Of a stretch of DNA of 37,514 bases, positions 8,474 through 16,805 are shown in pieces. The translations under genes were made by a program, and so were the position numbers. The notes beneath the pieces were generated by a model, which made no database searches, was not told the origin of the DNA, and saw nothing but the letters and a program-made list of their open reading frames with translations. The stretch is from Porphyromonadaceae bacterium UBA7572 (GTDB lineage Bacteria; Bacteroidota; Bacteroidia; Bacteroidales; Muribaculaceae): positions 1-37,514 of the forward strand of contig DLLC01000004.1 of NCBI GenBank assembly GCA_002476625.1, written 5' to 3'. Within the stretch, counting starts at the first letter, position 1, and each line of letters starts with the position of its first letter.

Positions 8474-9748
8474 ATGAACGTGATTCGCAACATAATACAA
8501 TGGCCAATTGATGTGTTTCGTGTGTGGAAGCGAGAGATTAACCTCGCCTTTCACGATGAGGCCGTGATCATATTCTTTCTGGTGCTGTGTGCCACTTACC
8601 CCTTGCTGTATTCCCTTATCTACAACACCGAGGTGGCGCGCGACGTGAAAGTGGTGGTGGTGGACGACAACCGGAGCCACCTCACACGCGAGTTTGTCCG
8701 CGAGCTTGATGCCACACCCGAAGTGTGCGTGATGGATTATGTGAGCAATGTGCAGGACGCGCGGCGGCTCATGAATGAGCATGAGTGCTACGGAATCGTG
8801 TATTTCCCCGCCAACTTCACCCGCGAGGCGCTTGGTGGAGGTCAAGGACACGTGTCGCTGTATGCCGACATGGGTGTGCTGATGCGCTATAAGCAAATGC
8901 TGTCAGCCCTCACCAATGTGCAGCAGAGCGTGTGCTCGCAGCTTCAAAACGCAAAAATAGGCATTGTGTCGGATAATGCAGCACAGTCCGACGGGGGGGG
9001 CATCATAGAGAATAAGCAGGTGGCATTAGGCAATGTGTCGATGGGCATTGCCTCTGCCATATTGCCCTGCATCCTCGTGCTTGTGCTTCAGCAGAGCATG
9101 ATATTGGGTATCTGTGTGCTCCGAGGCGGCAGCCGCGAGCGGCGTTTGCGCAACCGAGGCTTCGACCCGCTTCAAATCAATACTGGCGTGAGCGCTACAA
9201 TCATAGGCAAAACGCTGTGCCACTGGGTGATTTACATCGTTCCCACAGTGTATGTGCTTCATTTTGTGCCTATGTTTTTCGACTTTCCACAGAATGGATC
9301 CACACTCGACATCATCGTGCTGATGCTTCCCTTCCTATTAGCGTCGTCGCTTCTTGGACAAGCCATACAGGTGTTTGTCAACGACCGCGAGACCACCTTC
9401 CTTGTCGTAGCATTCACATCGGTGATTTTCGTGTTCCTTTCTGGCATATCCTGGCCGCGTTACATGATGAGCGACTTCTGGATAGCCATCGGCAACGTGA
9501 TTCCGTCCACATGGGCAGCCAACGGCTACATAGCCATGCAGACCAATGCCGCCACACTGGAGCAGGTGTCGCACAACTATTACATGCTATGGTTGCTTGT
9601 GGCGTTCTACTTCGTGGCCGCCTATCTGGTGGAGCGCTTCATTTGCCGTCCGCGCTACCGCCGTATGCAGCAATATGCCGTCATCGACCCCGACTCGCTC
9701 ATCAAGGAAGAGCGCAGGCGCAATGGCGTGGACTCCCCCGACTGGTAA
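8474..9748 (+). CDS. ABC-2 family permease (second of pair), with a G8 tract
   Basis: Second ABC-2 permease, 424 residues, with the same plan as its neighbour: one N-terminal helix (about 32-52), a periplasmic domain opening VVVVDDNRSHLTREFVRELDAT, and C-terminal helices (about 195-400) containing GISWPRYMMSDFWIAIGNVIPSTWA, the counterpart of the first permease's PQEAMYPWVEALGFVMPVKY. The charged C-terminus (DPDSLIKEERRRNGVDS) is cytoplasmic. The two permeases are clearly paralogous in layout but diverged. A run of eight G (8993-9000) codes for DGGG in the periplasmic domain and is a potential slippage site. The operon ends here; a long hairpin follows. Confidence 0.9.
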   Translation: MNVIRNIIQWPIDVFRVWKREINLAFHDEAVIIFFLVLCATYPLLYSLIYNTEVARDVKVVVVDDNRSHLTREFVRELDATPEVCVMDYVSNVQDARRLMNEHECYGIVYFPANFTREALGGGQGHVSLYADMGVLMRYKQMLSALTNVQQSVCSQLQNAKIGIVSDNAAQSDGGGIIENKQVALGNVSMGIASAILPCILVLVLQQSMILGICVLRGGSRERRLRNRGFDPLQINTGVSATIIGKTLCHWVIYIVPTVYVLHFVPMFFDFPQNGSTLDIIVLMLPFLLASSLLGQAIQVFVNDRETTFLVVAFTSVIFVFLSGISWPRYMMSDFWIAIGNVIPSTWAANGYIAMQTNAATLEQVSHNYYMLWLLVAFYFVAAYLVERFICRPRYRRMQQYAVIDPDSLIKEERRRNGVDSPDW

Positions 9749-9822
9749 TCCAAGAAATTAGAGGTTAGCTGTTGAAGCTATAGGGTAGGGTGCCTTATAC
9801 AAGATTCAACTTCTGTAAATAA

Positions 9823-9897
9823 TTATTCGTGTGATTTGTGAAATTCGTGGTTAAAGACCTGCCACATTTTAGCACAGATTTCACACGAATTATTTTT
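9823..9897 (+). terminator. Long nested hairpin after the export operon, terminator-like
   Basis: ATTCGTGTGA (9825-9834) pairs with TCACACGAAT (9881-9890). Inside it TTTGTG pairs with CACAGA (one wobble), and GTGG with CCAC nearer the loop. The 3' arm runs into TATTTTTT. The motif also holds a direct repeat of ATTCGTG, so it could be a copy of a dispersed intergenic repeat as well as a terminator. Confidence 0.6.
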
Positions 9898-9931
9898 TGT
9901 GGTGGGAATTTGGGGTGATGGGGAGGGGAGA

Positions 9932-9963
9932 TTGGCGGGATTGGGGAAAAATGATTATCTTTG
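9932..9963 (+). promoter_or_regulatory. Promoter of speA
   Basis: TATCTTTG at 9956-9963 matches TAnnTTTG, with TTGG at 9932-9935 in the -33 position. Transcription would begin near 9970, about 35 bp before the conserved coding sequence of speA. Confidence 0.6.
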
Positions 9964-10003
9964 TGTGTGCAAATTGCCACTATTGTTTAACCACTAAAAT
10001 TTT

Positions 10004-11929
10004 ACGACTACGACGAGCATCAACAAATGGCGCATCGAGGATAGTGCCGAACTCTATAATATCAATGGCTGGGGCCTGAAATATTTCTCTATCAACGAGC
10101 AAGGGCATATCACCGTCACTCCTAAGCAGAACTGTGTGGGGGTGGACTTGGTGGATGTGATGGACGAGTTGCACACACGCAACATCACCGCTCCTGTGCT
10201 GCTCCGGTTTCCTGACATTCTCGACAACCGAATCGAGAAAATATCATCGTGCTTCAAGAAGGCTGCGAAAGAATATGACTATAAGGCCGAGAACTTTGTG
10301 ATTTATCCCATAAAGGTGAACCAGATGCGGCCGGTGGTGGAGGAAATCACCAGCCACGGCAAAAAATTCCGCATCGGCCTTGAGGCTGGGTCTAAGCCTG
10401 AGCTACATGCTGTGTTGGCTATCAATATGGCAGAAATTGGCGACAATTCTCTCATTATTTGTAACGGCTACAAGGACGAAGGCTATATAGCCCTTGCACT
10501 GCTTGCCCAGAAGATGGGGCGCAAGATATTCTTAGTGGTGGAAAAGCTCAACGAGCTGCACCTGATAGCGCGTGTGGCAGAAAGAATGGGCATCCGTCCC
10601 AATATCGGTGTGAGAATCAAGCTCTCATCGTCGGGCAGTGGCAAGTGGGAAGAGAGTGGTGGCGACCGCAGTAAGTTTGGGCTTAACACCAGTGAGCTTT
10701 TTGAGGCCCTCGACTTCCTGAAGGATCGCAAGATGACGGACTGCCTGAAGCTGATTCACTTTCACATTGGTAGCCAGATTACCAAAATCCGCCGAATTAA
10801 AAATGCCCTCCGTGAAGCCTCGCAATTCTATGTGCAGCTTACTGGCATGGGATTTGAGATTGATTTTGTGGACATAGGCGGAGGCCTTGGAGTGGACTAT
10901 GACGGCTCACGAAACAGCGTGTCGGGCCACTCGATGAACTATTCCATTCAGGAATATGCTAACGACGCCGTTTACACCTTCGTGGACGCATGCGACAAGC
11001 ACGGCATCAAGCACCCTAACATCATCAGCGAGTCTGGCCGCTCACTGTCGGCCCACCACTCTGTGCTGGTGATGGAGGTGCTCGAAACTGCGGGGCTGCC
11101 CTCGTGGAACGATGAGACCGACGCTGTGACTGATGAAGACAACGACCTTGTGAAGGACCTTTATGAGATCTACGACAAGATGAACAAGTCGCGCCTGTTG
11201 GAGGACTGGCACGACGCGCTCCAAATCCGTGACGAGGCGCTCGACCGCTTCAGCCTGGGGCTTATCGACCTTCGCACCCGCGCCATGTGTGAGAAACTGT
11301 TTTGGTCGATTGCCCGCGAGGTGAACTTGATTGCAGACGACATGAAGCATGCCCCTGAAGAAATACGCAGCGTGAGCAAGATGCTACCCGAAAAATATTT
11401 CTGCAACTTCTCCCTCTTCCAGTCGCTGCCCGACAGTTGGGCCATCGACCAGGTGTTTCCCGTGATTCCGCTCTCGCGCTTAAATGAGCGCCCCTCATGC
11501 AACGCCACTTTGCAGGACATCACCTGCGACAGCGATGGAAAGATAGCTAATTTCACATCGGCACATGGCATCACCCACTCCTTGCCCGTTCACCCTCTGC
11601 GAAAAGGCGAGCATTATTATTTAGGCGTGTTTCTGGTGGGCGCTTACCAGGAGATATTAGGTGATATGCACAATCTGTTTGGCGACACCAATGCGGTGCA
11701 TATAGATGTGTATAAGGACCACTACGAGATAGACCAGGTGATTGATGGCGAAACGGTGGCAGAGGTGCTCGACTATGTTCAGTTCACCCCTAAAGAGCTG
11801 GTTCGCAATGTGGAGGCTTGGGTGTCGGAGTCGATCAGGACTGGCAAAATCACAAGTGAGGAAGGCAATGAGTTTGTGCGCAATTACCGTGCCGGACTCT
11901 ATGGCTACACTTACCTTGAAAAAGACTGA
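10004..11929 (+). CDS. speA: Biosynthetic arginine decarboxylase, no standard start codon
   Basis: SpeA decarboxylates arginine to agmatine with pyridoxal phosphate, the entry to polyamine synthesis. Motifs include YPIKVNQ (PLP lysine, about residue 104), EAGSK, GSGKWEESGGDRSKFGLN, HFHIGSQ, DIGGGLGVDYDG, ESGR, ITCDSDGK and VGAYQEILGDMHNLFGDT. Family-like sequence runs upstream of the first GTG (10136) through KWRIEDSAELYNINGWGLK, so a GTG start would lose about 45 conserved residues. Yet the frame holds no ATG, GTG or TTG between the stop at 9995 and 10076. I placed the start at ACG 10004, one base from ATG, giving 641 residues, close to the usual ~630. ACG 10010, ACG 10013 or ATC 10019 are alternatives. 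truA follows after 7 bp. Identity is certain; the start is not. Confidence 0.9.
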   Translation, partial: TTTTSINKWRIEDSAELYNINGWGLKYFSINEQGHITVTPKQNCVGVDLVDVMDELHTRNITAPVLLRFPDILDNRIEKISSCFKKAAKEYDYKAENFVIYPIKVNQMRPVVEEITSHGKKFRIGLEAGSKPELHAVLAINMAEIGDNSLIICNGYKDEGYIALALLAQKMGRKIFLVVEKLNELHLIARVAERMGIRPNIGVRIKLSSSGSGKWEESGGDRSKFGLNTSELFEALDFLKDRKMTDCLKLIHFHIGSQITKIRRIKNALREASQFYVQLTGMGFEIDFVDIGGGLGVDYDGSRNSVSGHSMNYSIQEYANDAVYTFVDACDKHGIKHPNIISESGRSLSAHHSVLVMEVLETAGLPSWNDETDAVTDEDNDLVKDLYEIYDKMNKSRLLEDWHDALQIRDEALDRFSLGLIDLRTRAMCEKLFWSIAREVNLIADDMKHAPEEIRSVSKMLPEKYFCNFSLFQSLPDSWAIDQVFPVIPLSRLNERPSCNATLQDITCDSDGKIANFTSAHGITHSLPVHPLRKGEHYYLGVFLVGAYQEILGDMHNLFGDTNAVHIDVYKDHYEIDQVIDGETVAEVLDYVQFTPKELVRNVEAWVSESIRTGKITSEEGNEFVRNYRAGLYGYTYLEKD

Positions 11930-11936
11930 CACGGCG

Positions 11937-12680
11937 ATGCGTTACTTCATGCGTTTGGCATATAATGGCGCATCGTTTCATGGCTGGCAAATTCAGCCCC
12001 ATGATGTGTCGGTGCAGGAAACCCTTGAGGCGGCGCTGACCACTTTGCTGCGCAGCAAGATAGGGGTGACCGGTGCAGGCCGCACCGACACGGGTGTGAA
12101 TGCCAGCGCCATGATAGCCCACTTCGACGCGCCAGCCCCTATTGCCGACACGCATAAACTGGTTCGCCAGCTCAATGCCATTGTGGGGCGCGACATTGCC
12201 GTGTACACTATTTTTGCCGTTCATGATGATGCGCACGCTCGCTTTGATGCCACCAGCCGTACCTACAAATATTATCTGCACACGCAGAAAAACCCATTTT
12301 TAGACCGATTTAGCTGGGCGTGCCATTATCAGCTCGACTTTAAGCTCATGAATGAGGCAGCGCAGCGAATGCTTGCTTTCACCGACTTCACCTCGTTCAG
12401 CAAGCTCCACACCGATGTAAAGACCAACAACTGCAAAATCACCTATGCGCAGTGGGAGCAGAAAGGCCTCCAATGGGTGTTTACTGTCACAGCCGACCGC
12501 TTTCTGCGCAATATGGTGCGCGCCATAGTGGGCACACTTGTGGAAGTGGGCCGCCACCGCATCACTGTGGAAGAATTCTGCGAAATCATCAGGCGCAAGG
12601 ATCGTTGCTTGGCAGGGCAGTCGATGCCTGGCCACGCACTATTTTTGCATCAAATCACCTATCCTTATCCCATCCTCTGA
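11937..12680 (+). CDS. truA: tRNA pseudouridine synthase A
   Basis: TruA makes pseudouridine at positions 38-40 in the anticodon arm of many tRNAs. The 247-residue protein opens MRYFMRLAYNGASFHGWQIQ and has the catalytic Asp51 in GAGRTDTGVNA. Further family motifs are RFDATSRTYKYYLH, DFTSFSKLH and FLRNMVRAIVGTLVEVG. The ATG at 11937 lies 7 bp after the speA stop, so the two genes are probably co-transcribed. A longer in-frame reading from 11742 only overlaps speA and is not real. Confidence 0.95.
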   Translation: MRYFMRLAYNGASFHGWQIQPHDVSVQETLEAALTTLLRSKIGVTGAGRTDTGVNASAMIAHFDAPAPIADTHKLVRQLNAIVGRDIAVYTIFAVHDDAHARFDATSRTYKYYLHTQKNPFLDRFSWACHYQLDFKLMNEAAQRMLAFTDFTSFSKLHTDVKTNNCKITYAQWEQKGLQWVFTVTADRFLRNMVRAIVGTLVEVGRHRITVEEFCEIIRRKDRCLAGQSMPGHALFLHQITYPYPIL

Positions 12681-12727
12681 TTTCTTACAATAATTCGCTA
12701 TATGCGGAACCAAAAAAACATATTAAT

Positions 12728-14395
12728 ATGAAGGCAAAACATTTCATCATTCCTTTAGCGGTAGCAGCCGTAGCCTTGCTCAATGTTAAGGCACTGGCTT
12801 GCACCAACCTTATTGCAGGTAAGAACGCCACTATCGATGGCAGCACCCTCATATCGTATGCCGCCGACTCCCACACCCTCTACGGAGATTTGCAGTATCT
12901 TCCTGCCGCCGACCATAAGCCGGGAGATATGCGTGAAATCCGCGACTGGGACACCGGTAAGCATTTAGGCTACATCCCGGAGGTGGCTCACACCTACGCT
13001 GTGGTGGGCAACATCAACGAGCACCAGGTGACAGTGGCTGAAAGCACTTTTGGCGGTAGGCACGAATTAGCCGACACCACCAAAAATGCCATTATCGACT
13101 ATGGCAGTTTGATATATCTTGCGCTTCAGCGGTCGCGAACCGCCCGCGAGGCCATTAAGGTAATGACCGACCTTGTGGCTAAATACGGCTATTGCAGCGA
13201 AGGCGAATCGTTCTCCATCGGCGATCCCAATGAGGTGTGGGTGATGGAGATGGTGGGTAAGGCTGGAAAGGAGAAAGGTGCAGTGTGGGTGGCTGTCCGA
13301 ATCCCCGACGACTGCATCAGCGCTCACGCCAACCAGAGCCGCATCTACCGTATTCCATTTAAAGATAAAGAAAACTGCATGTATAGTAAAGATGTGGTGT
13401 CGTTTGCCCGGAAGATGGGGTATTTCAGCGGAAAAGATGCCGATTTTGAGTTTTCAAGGGCTTACTCACCCGCCGATTTTGGTACACTCCGAGGCTGTGA
13501 TGCGCGTGTGTGGAGCTATTTCAATCGTTTTAAAGCAGGAATGGACGCGTATCTGCCATTTATCGCAGGAAAGAAGGGTGCGCAAGTGATGCCCCTATTT
13601 GTGAAGCCCGACCGTAAGCTGAGTTGCCGTGACGTGCAAAACATGATGCGCGATCACTTTGAAGGCACGCCTTTCGATATGACAAAAGACCCCGGAGCAA
13701 AAAACTACTACGGTGTGCCTTATCGCTATCGTCCTATGGAGTTTACCGTGAATGGCGTGAAATACAGCCACGAGCGCGCCATTGCCACACAGCAGACGGG
13801 GTTTGTGTTTGTGTCGCAGATGCGCGCCTATCTGCCCGACCCAGTGGGCGGGTGCATTTGGTTTGGTGTGGATGACGCCAACACGGCAGTGTTCCTGCCC
13901 ATGTATTGTTCTATCACTGAAGTGCCAGAGAGCTACCGTCAAGGCAAGGGCGATCTCTACACTTTTGACTTCGACGCGGCCTTCTGGGTGAACAATCTTG
14001 TGGCGAACCAAGCCTATCACCGCTATTCGCTCATGATTCCCGACATCAGAAAGGTGCAGGTGGCTATTGAGGACAAGTGCGCCAACGATCAGCAGTCTGT
14101 AGAGAGCCATGCCGTGGAGCTGCTGAAGACCGACCCCAAGGCGGCCATTCAGTATCTCACCAACTATAGTGTGAACACAGCCCAAAATGCCACATCACGC
14201 TATCAGGAACTGGCGAAATACTTGTTTGTGAAGTATCTCGACGGCAACCGCAAAAAAGAAAAGGACGGAAAATTCTTGCGCAACGATGCCGGTGTGCCAG
14301 AAATGCCAGATTTTCCCGGTTACACGCAGGATTACTATAACCAGTTCGCCGCTCCAAGCTGCGACCACTTGAAGGTGGTGGAGCCTGAAAAATAG
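12728..14395 (+). CDS. Exported C69-family dipeptidase
   Basis: Peptidase family C69 enzymes are N-terminal-nucleophile hydrolases that cleave dipeptides. The 555-residue protein has a signal peptide ending KALA, so cleavage would expose Cys25 (ACTNLIAGKNATIDGSTL) as the new N-terminus; that is the expected nucleophile of the family. Other family features are FGGRHELAD, GYCSEGESFSIGDPNEVWVMEMVGK, SAHANQSRI, CDARVWSYFNRF and DHFEGTPFDM. The start at 12728 is chosen because it gives the signal peptide; the frame is open further upstream but overlaps truA. It lies 47 bp after truA and 71 bp before the DUF3108 gene and may be the middle of that transcript. Probable role: peptide scavenging in the periplasm. 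Confidence 0.9.
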   Translation: MKAKHFIIPLAVAAVALLNVKALACTNLIAGKNATIDGSTLISYAADSHTLYGDLQYLPAADHKPGDMREIRDWDTGKHLGYIPEVAHTYAVVGNINEHQVTVAESTFGGRHELADTTKNAIIDYGSLIYLALQRSRTAREAIKVMTDLVAKYGYCSEGESFSIGDPNEVWVMEMVGKAGKEKGAVWVAVRIPDDCISAHANQSRIYRIPFKDKENCMYSKDVVSFARKMGYFSGKDADFEFSRAYSPADFGTLRGCDARVWSYFNRFKAGMDAYLPFIAGKKGAQVMPLFVKPDRKLSCRDVQNMMRDHFEGTPFDMTKDPGAKNYYGVPYRYRPMEFTVNGVKYSHERAIATQQTGFVFVSQMRAYLPDPVGGCIWFGVDDANTAVFLPMYCSITEVPESYRQGKGDLYTFDFDAAFWVNNLVANQAYHRYSLMIPDIRKVQVAIEDKCANDQQSVESHAVELLKTDPKAAIQYLTNYSVNTAQNATSRYQELAKYLFVKYLDGNRKKEKDGKFLRNDAGVPEMPDFPGYTQDYYNQFAAPSCDHLKVVEPEK

Positions 14396-14466
14396 AGAAG
14401 TTTGGCTTGTTTAAACCAATAGCGCAGAAATTAGTCTATTCTGAAAACGGAAACAAGACTATTGTT

Positions 14467-15249
14467 ATGAAAACTTTAAATTTTTTGAAATACGCATTGT
14501 TAGGATTCGTGGGCGCGTTGATGCTCAATGTGGGCACTGCACAGCAGGCCTGCGCACGCACCTATACTACCGAAACGCTGAACTATGAGATTGTGTATCA
14601 CTGGGGGGTGATTTGGAAGCATGCCGCCAATGCGCGCCTTTCCATTAAGCGCACCAGCAATGGTGGGTACTATTCTGAACTGGTGGGACGAACCCGCTCT
14701 TGGGCCGACAAGATTTATCCTGTGCGTGACACGCTCAAGTGCTGGATGAACAGCAATTTCACACCCACGAAGTATATGAAGCTCACCCATGAAAAGAAAT
14801 ACTATGCTAAAGACGTGGTGAACTTCTCTTACGCCAACAACACCACTTACGGCAAATGCGTGCGCTATCGTAGCGACCGCACAGAGAGAAGCTCTCTCGC
14901 CACGCATGGCGCAGCCTATGATATGATGAGCGTGTTCTATATGCTGCGTAACCTCAATTTCGGTTCGCTACAGAAAAATAAATGCTACAAGACAGTGGTG
15001 TTTTCTGGCAAGAGGAAAGAAACGCTTACCATTAAATATAAGGGCACCACAATGGTGAAGCTGCGTGACGATAGTAGTCACCCGGCATACCATATCACTT
15101 TCACGTTTACCCAGGACGGCAACAAGAAGTCGAGCGACGACATTGATGCCTACCTCTCTACGGGGGCGTCGCGCATTCCTCTGCTGCTTGTGGGCCAGCT
15201 GCCTGTGGGCGAGGTGAAATGCTACTATGGCGGCAATATCAACAAGTAG
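14467..15249 (+). CDS. Exported DUF3108-family protein
   Basis: DUF3108 proteins are exported, beta-rich envelope proteins of unsettled function. The 260-residue product starts MKTLNFLKYALLGFVGALML (signal peptide, cleavage near ACARTY). The body has the family pattern: LNYEIVYHWGVIWKHAANARL, then SWADKIYPVRDTLKCWMN, YDMMSVFYMLRNLNF, TLTIKYKGT and a C-terminal ASRIPLLLVGQLPVGEVKCYY. The ATG at 14467 is preferred to the TTG at 14407 because it begins the signal peptide directly. Gene order with the C69 dipeptidase suggests a shared transcript ending at the hairpin at 15282. The family assignment rests on recalled pattern, not a search. Confidence 0.8.
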   Translation: MKTLNFLKYALLGFVGALMLNVGTAQQACARTYTTETLNYEIVYHWGVIWKHAANARLSIKRTSNGGYYSELVGRTRSWADKIYPVRDTLKCWMNSNFTPTKYMKLTHEKKYYAKDVVNFSYANNTTYGKCVRYRSDRTERSSLATHGAAYDMMSVFYMLRNLNFGSLQKNKCYKTVVFSGKRKETLTIKYKGTTMVKLRDDSSHPAYHITFTFTQDGNKKSSDDIDAYLSTGASRIPLLLVGQLPVGEVKCYYGGNINK

Positions 15250-15281
15250 CCATAGGTCATCCTCAAGTTATGGTATAAAAG

Positions 15282-15313
15282 AATAGGCATCTGCGATTTC
15301 GCAGATGCCTATT
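15282..15313. terminator. Perfect bidirectional terminator between DUF3108 gene and fba
   Basis: Perfect 14-bp arms AATAGGCATCTGCG (15282-15295) and CGCAGATGCCTATT (15300-15313) enclose a 4-nt loop. It lies between convergent genes, with AATTTGTT on the plus-strand side and TCTTTTATACC on the minus-strand side, so it could serve both. Confidence 0.8.
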
Positions 15314-15340
15314 AATTTGTTATGTGTGCTAACGATATGC

Positions 15341-16342
15341 TTATTCAGCCTTGCCGTCGCTGCCGAGCACTTCTTTAATCTTGTGAATGTAGAGTTGCTC
15401 CATTAAGTCGCGAGCAGGACCGCAGTATTTACGTGGGTCGAATTCTGCTGGCTTCTCGTTGAACACCTTGCGAACTGCAGCAGTGAATGCCAAGCGAGAG
15501 TCGCTGTCGATGTTGATCTTGCAAACAGCGCTCTTGGCTGCCTTGCGAAGCTGCTCCTCTGGAATACCCACAGCGTTAGGAAGCTTGCCGCCGTTAGCGT
15601 TGATGATGTCAACGTATTCTTGAGGCACTGAAGATGATCCGTGAAGCACGATTGGGAATCCTGGAAGCTTTTCCATGATGGCATCGAGAATGTCGAATGC
15701 CAATGGTGGTGGCACGAGGCGACCAGTTTTTGGGTCTCTTGTGCACTGCTCTGGAGTGAACTTGTAAGCGCCGTGGCTGGTGCCGATAGAGATGGCGAGA
15801 GAGTCAACGCCAGTCTTTGAAGTGAAGTCGATCACTTCTTCTGGCTTGGTGTAGTGCGACACTTCGCTTGCCACTTCGTCTTCCACACCGGCAAGCACGC
15901 CAAGTTCGCCTTCCACAGTCACGTCATATTTGTGGGCATATTCTACCACCTTCTTGGTCAAAGCCACATTTTCATCGTAAGGAAGGCTTGAACCGTCGAT
16001 CATTACAGATGAGAAGCCGAAGTCCACGCAGCTCTTGCACAGTTCGAAGCTGTCGCCGTGGTCGAGGTGGAGGCAGATTTGTGGGTGTTCCCAGCCAAGT
16101 TCCTTAGCATATTCCACAGCGCCTTGTGCCATGTAGCGAAGGAGGGTCTGGTTGGCGTAGTTACGTGCGCCTTTAGAAACTTGAAGAATGACTGGTGATT
16201 TGGTGGTGGCAGCGGCCTTGATAATGGCTTGAAGCTGCTCCATGTTGTTGAAGTTGAAGGCTGGGATTGCATAACCGCCTTTGATGGCCTTTGCAAACAT
16301 TTCTCTTGTGTTTACAAGACCTAATTCTTTAAAACTTACCAT
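15341..16342 (-). CDS. fba: Class II fructose-bisphosphate aldolase
   Basis: This zinc enzyme splits fructose 1,6-bisphosphate into dihydroxyacetone phosphate and glyceraldehyde 3-phosphate in glycolysis, and runs the reverse in gluconeogenesis. The 333-residue protein carries the class II motifs in order: AFNFNNMEQ (29-36), HLDHGDS with zinc/catalytic residues (92-98), MIDGSSLPYDEN (114-124), EGELG (144-148), GTSHG (187-191) and HGSSS (234-238). The length fits the family. It is a single-gene unit with its own promoter and a shared terminator with the convergent DUF3108 gene. The coding sequence uses mostly GGT/GTT/CGT-type codons, as expected for a highly expressed gene. Confidence 0.96.
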   Translation of the reverse strand: MVSFKELGLVNTREMFAKAIKGGYAIPAFNFNNMEQLQAIIKAAATTKSPVILQVSKGARNYANQTLLRYMAQGAVEYAKELGWEHPQICLHLDHGDSFELCKSCVDFGFSSVMIDGSSLPYDENVALTKKVVEYAHKYDVTVEGELGVLAGVEDEVASEVSHYTKPEEVIDFTSKTGVDSLAISIGTSHGAYKFTPEQCTRDPKTGRLVPPPLAFDILDAIMEKLPGFPIVLHGSSSVPQEYVDIINANGGKLPNAVGIPEEQLRKAAKSAVCKINIDSDSRLAFTAAVRKVFNEKPAEFDPRKYCGPARDLMEQLYIHKIKEVLGSDGKAE

Positions 16343-16400
16343 TTTAATTGAATGTATTATGTTAATAACATGTATTTAAATTCATGTCCCTATTCGCTTG

Positions 16401-16408
16401 CAAAGATA
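16401..16408 (-). promoter_or_regulatory. -7 box of fba
   Basis: On the minus strand this reads TATCTTTG, an exact TAnnTTTG match, 59 bp upstream of the fba ATG. The -33 box is not obvious. Confidence 0.55.
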
Positions 16409-16656
16409 ACGATTAATCATGAAAACAGCATTAATATTATTCCTTTTTTTTCGATTGTGTGATATTTAATGTGTGCGTGATGTGTGTAGGGCATGGTGTG
16501 AACCGTGCTTGTGTGTGATGTGGTTAATTATACGAGCCGATCTTCTATTCCCCTTGAAATATAGAATGCAATGGGGCGTGAGACCACCCAATTGTAAAAA
16601 ATGTGTAAAAATGAGAAAAACGCTGAATGTAGTATGAAAAAATATGTGGAACACTC

Positions 16657-16685
16657 TTGTATTTCAAAAATTATTTATATCTTTG
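16657..16685 (+). promoter_or_regulatory. Promoter of the first secreted cohesin-like gene
   Basis: TATCTTTG (16678-16685) with TTGT at 16657-16660 in the -33 position fits the Bacteroidetes pattern. The leader would be about 110 nt and starts in a hairpin: CATAGTTA (16687-16694) pairs with TAACTATG (16704-16711). Confidence 0.6.
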
Positions 16686-16805
16686 CCATAGTTAAGCGTG
16701 GCATAACTATGCCATTGCGGAGACCGACATTAATTAATTTTCTAAAAGAACTGACAATTAGAGAACTAAATTTATAAATTTTACAAAAACTAAAATCAAT
16801 TGATT

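Larger units (their letters stand above)
16343..16805. other. 463-bp intergenic region with divergent promoters
   Basis: This gap holds the fba promoter on the minus strand and the promoter of the next secreted-protein gene on the plus strand, separated by about 270 bp. A GT-rich stretch (about 16470-16530) has no clear structure. A hairpin lies at 16685-16713. I see no convincing gene. Confidence 0.6.

Noticed and set aside
11742..11936. Upstream extension of the truA frame into speA
   Set aside because: The extra residues are not TruA-like, and MRYFMRLAYNG at 11937 is the usual beginning.
12452..12727. Upstream extension of the dipeptidase frame across truA
   Set aside because: The extra part overlaps truA in another frame and lacks any conserved pattern; the signal peptide starts at 12728.
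16466..16654. 62-residue minus-strand frame in the fba upstream gap
   Set aside because: Low-complexity His/Thr-rich residues, no promoter or conserved pattern.
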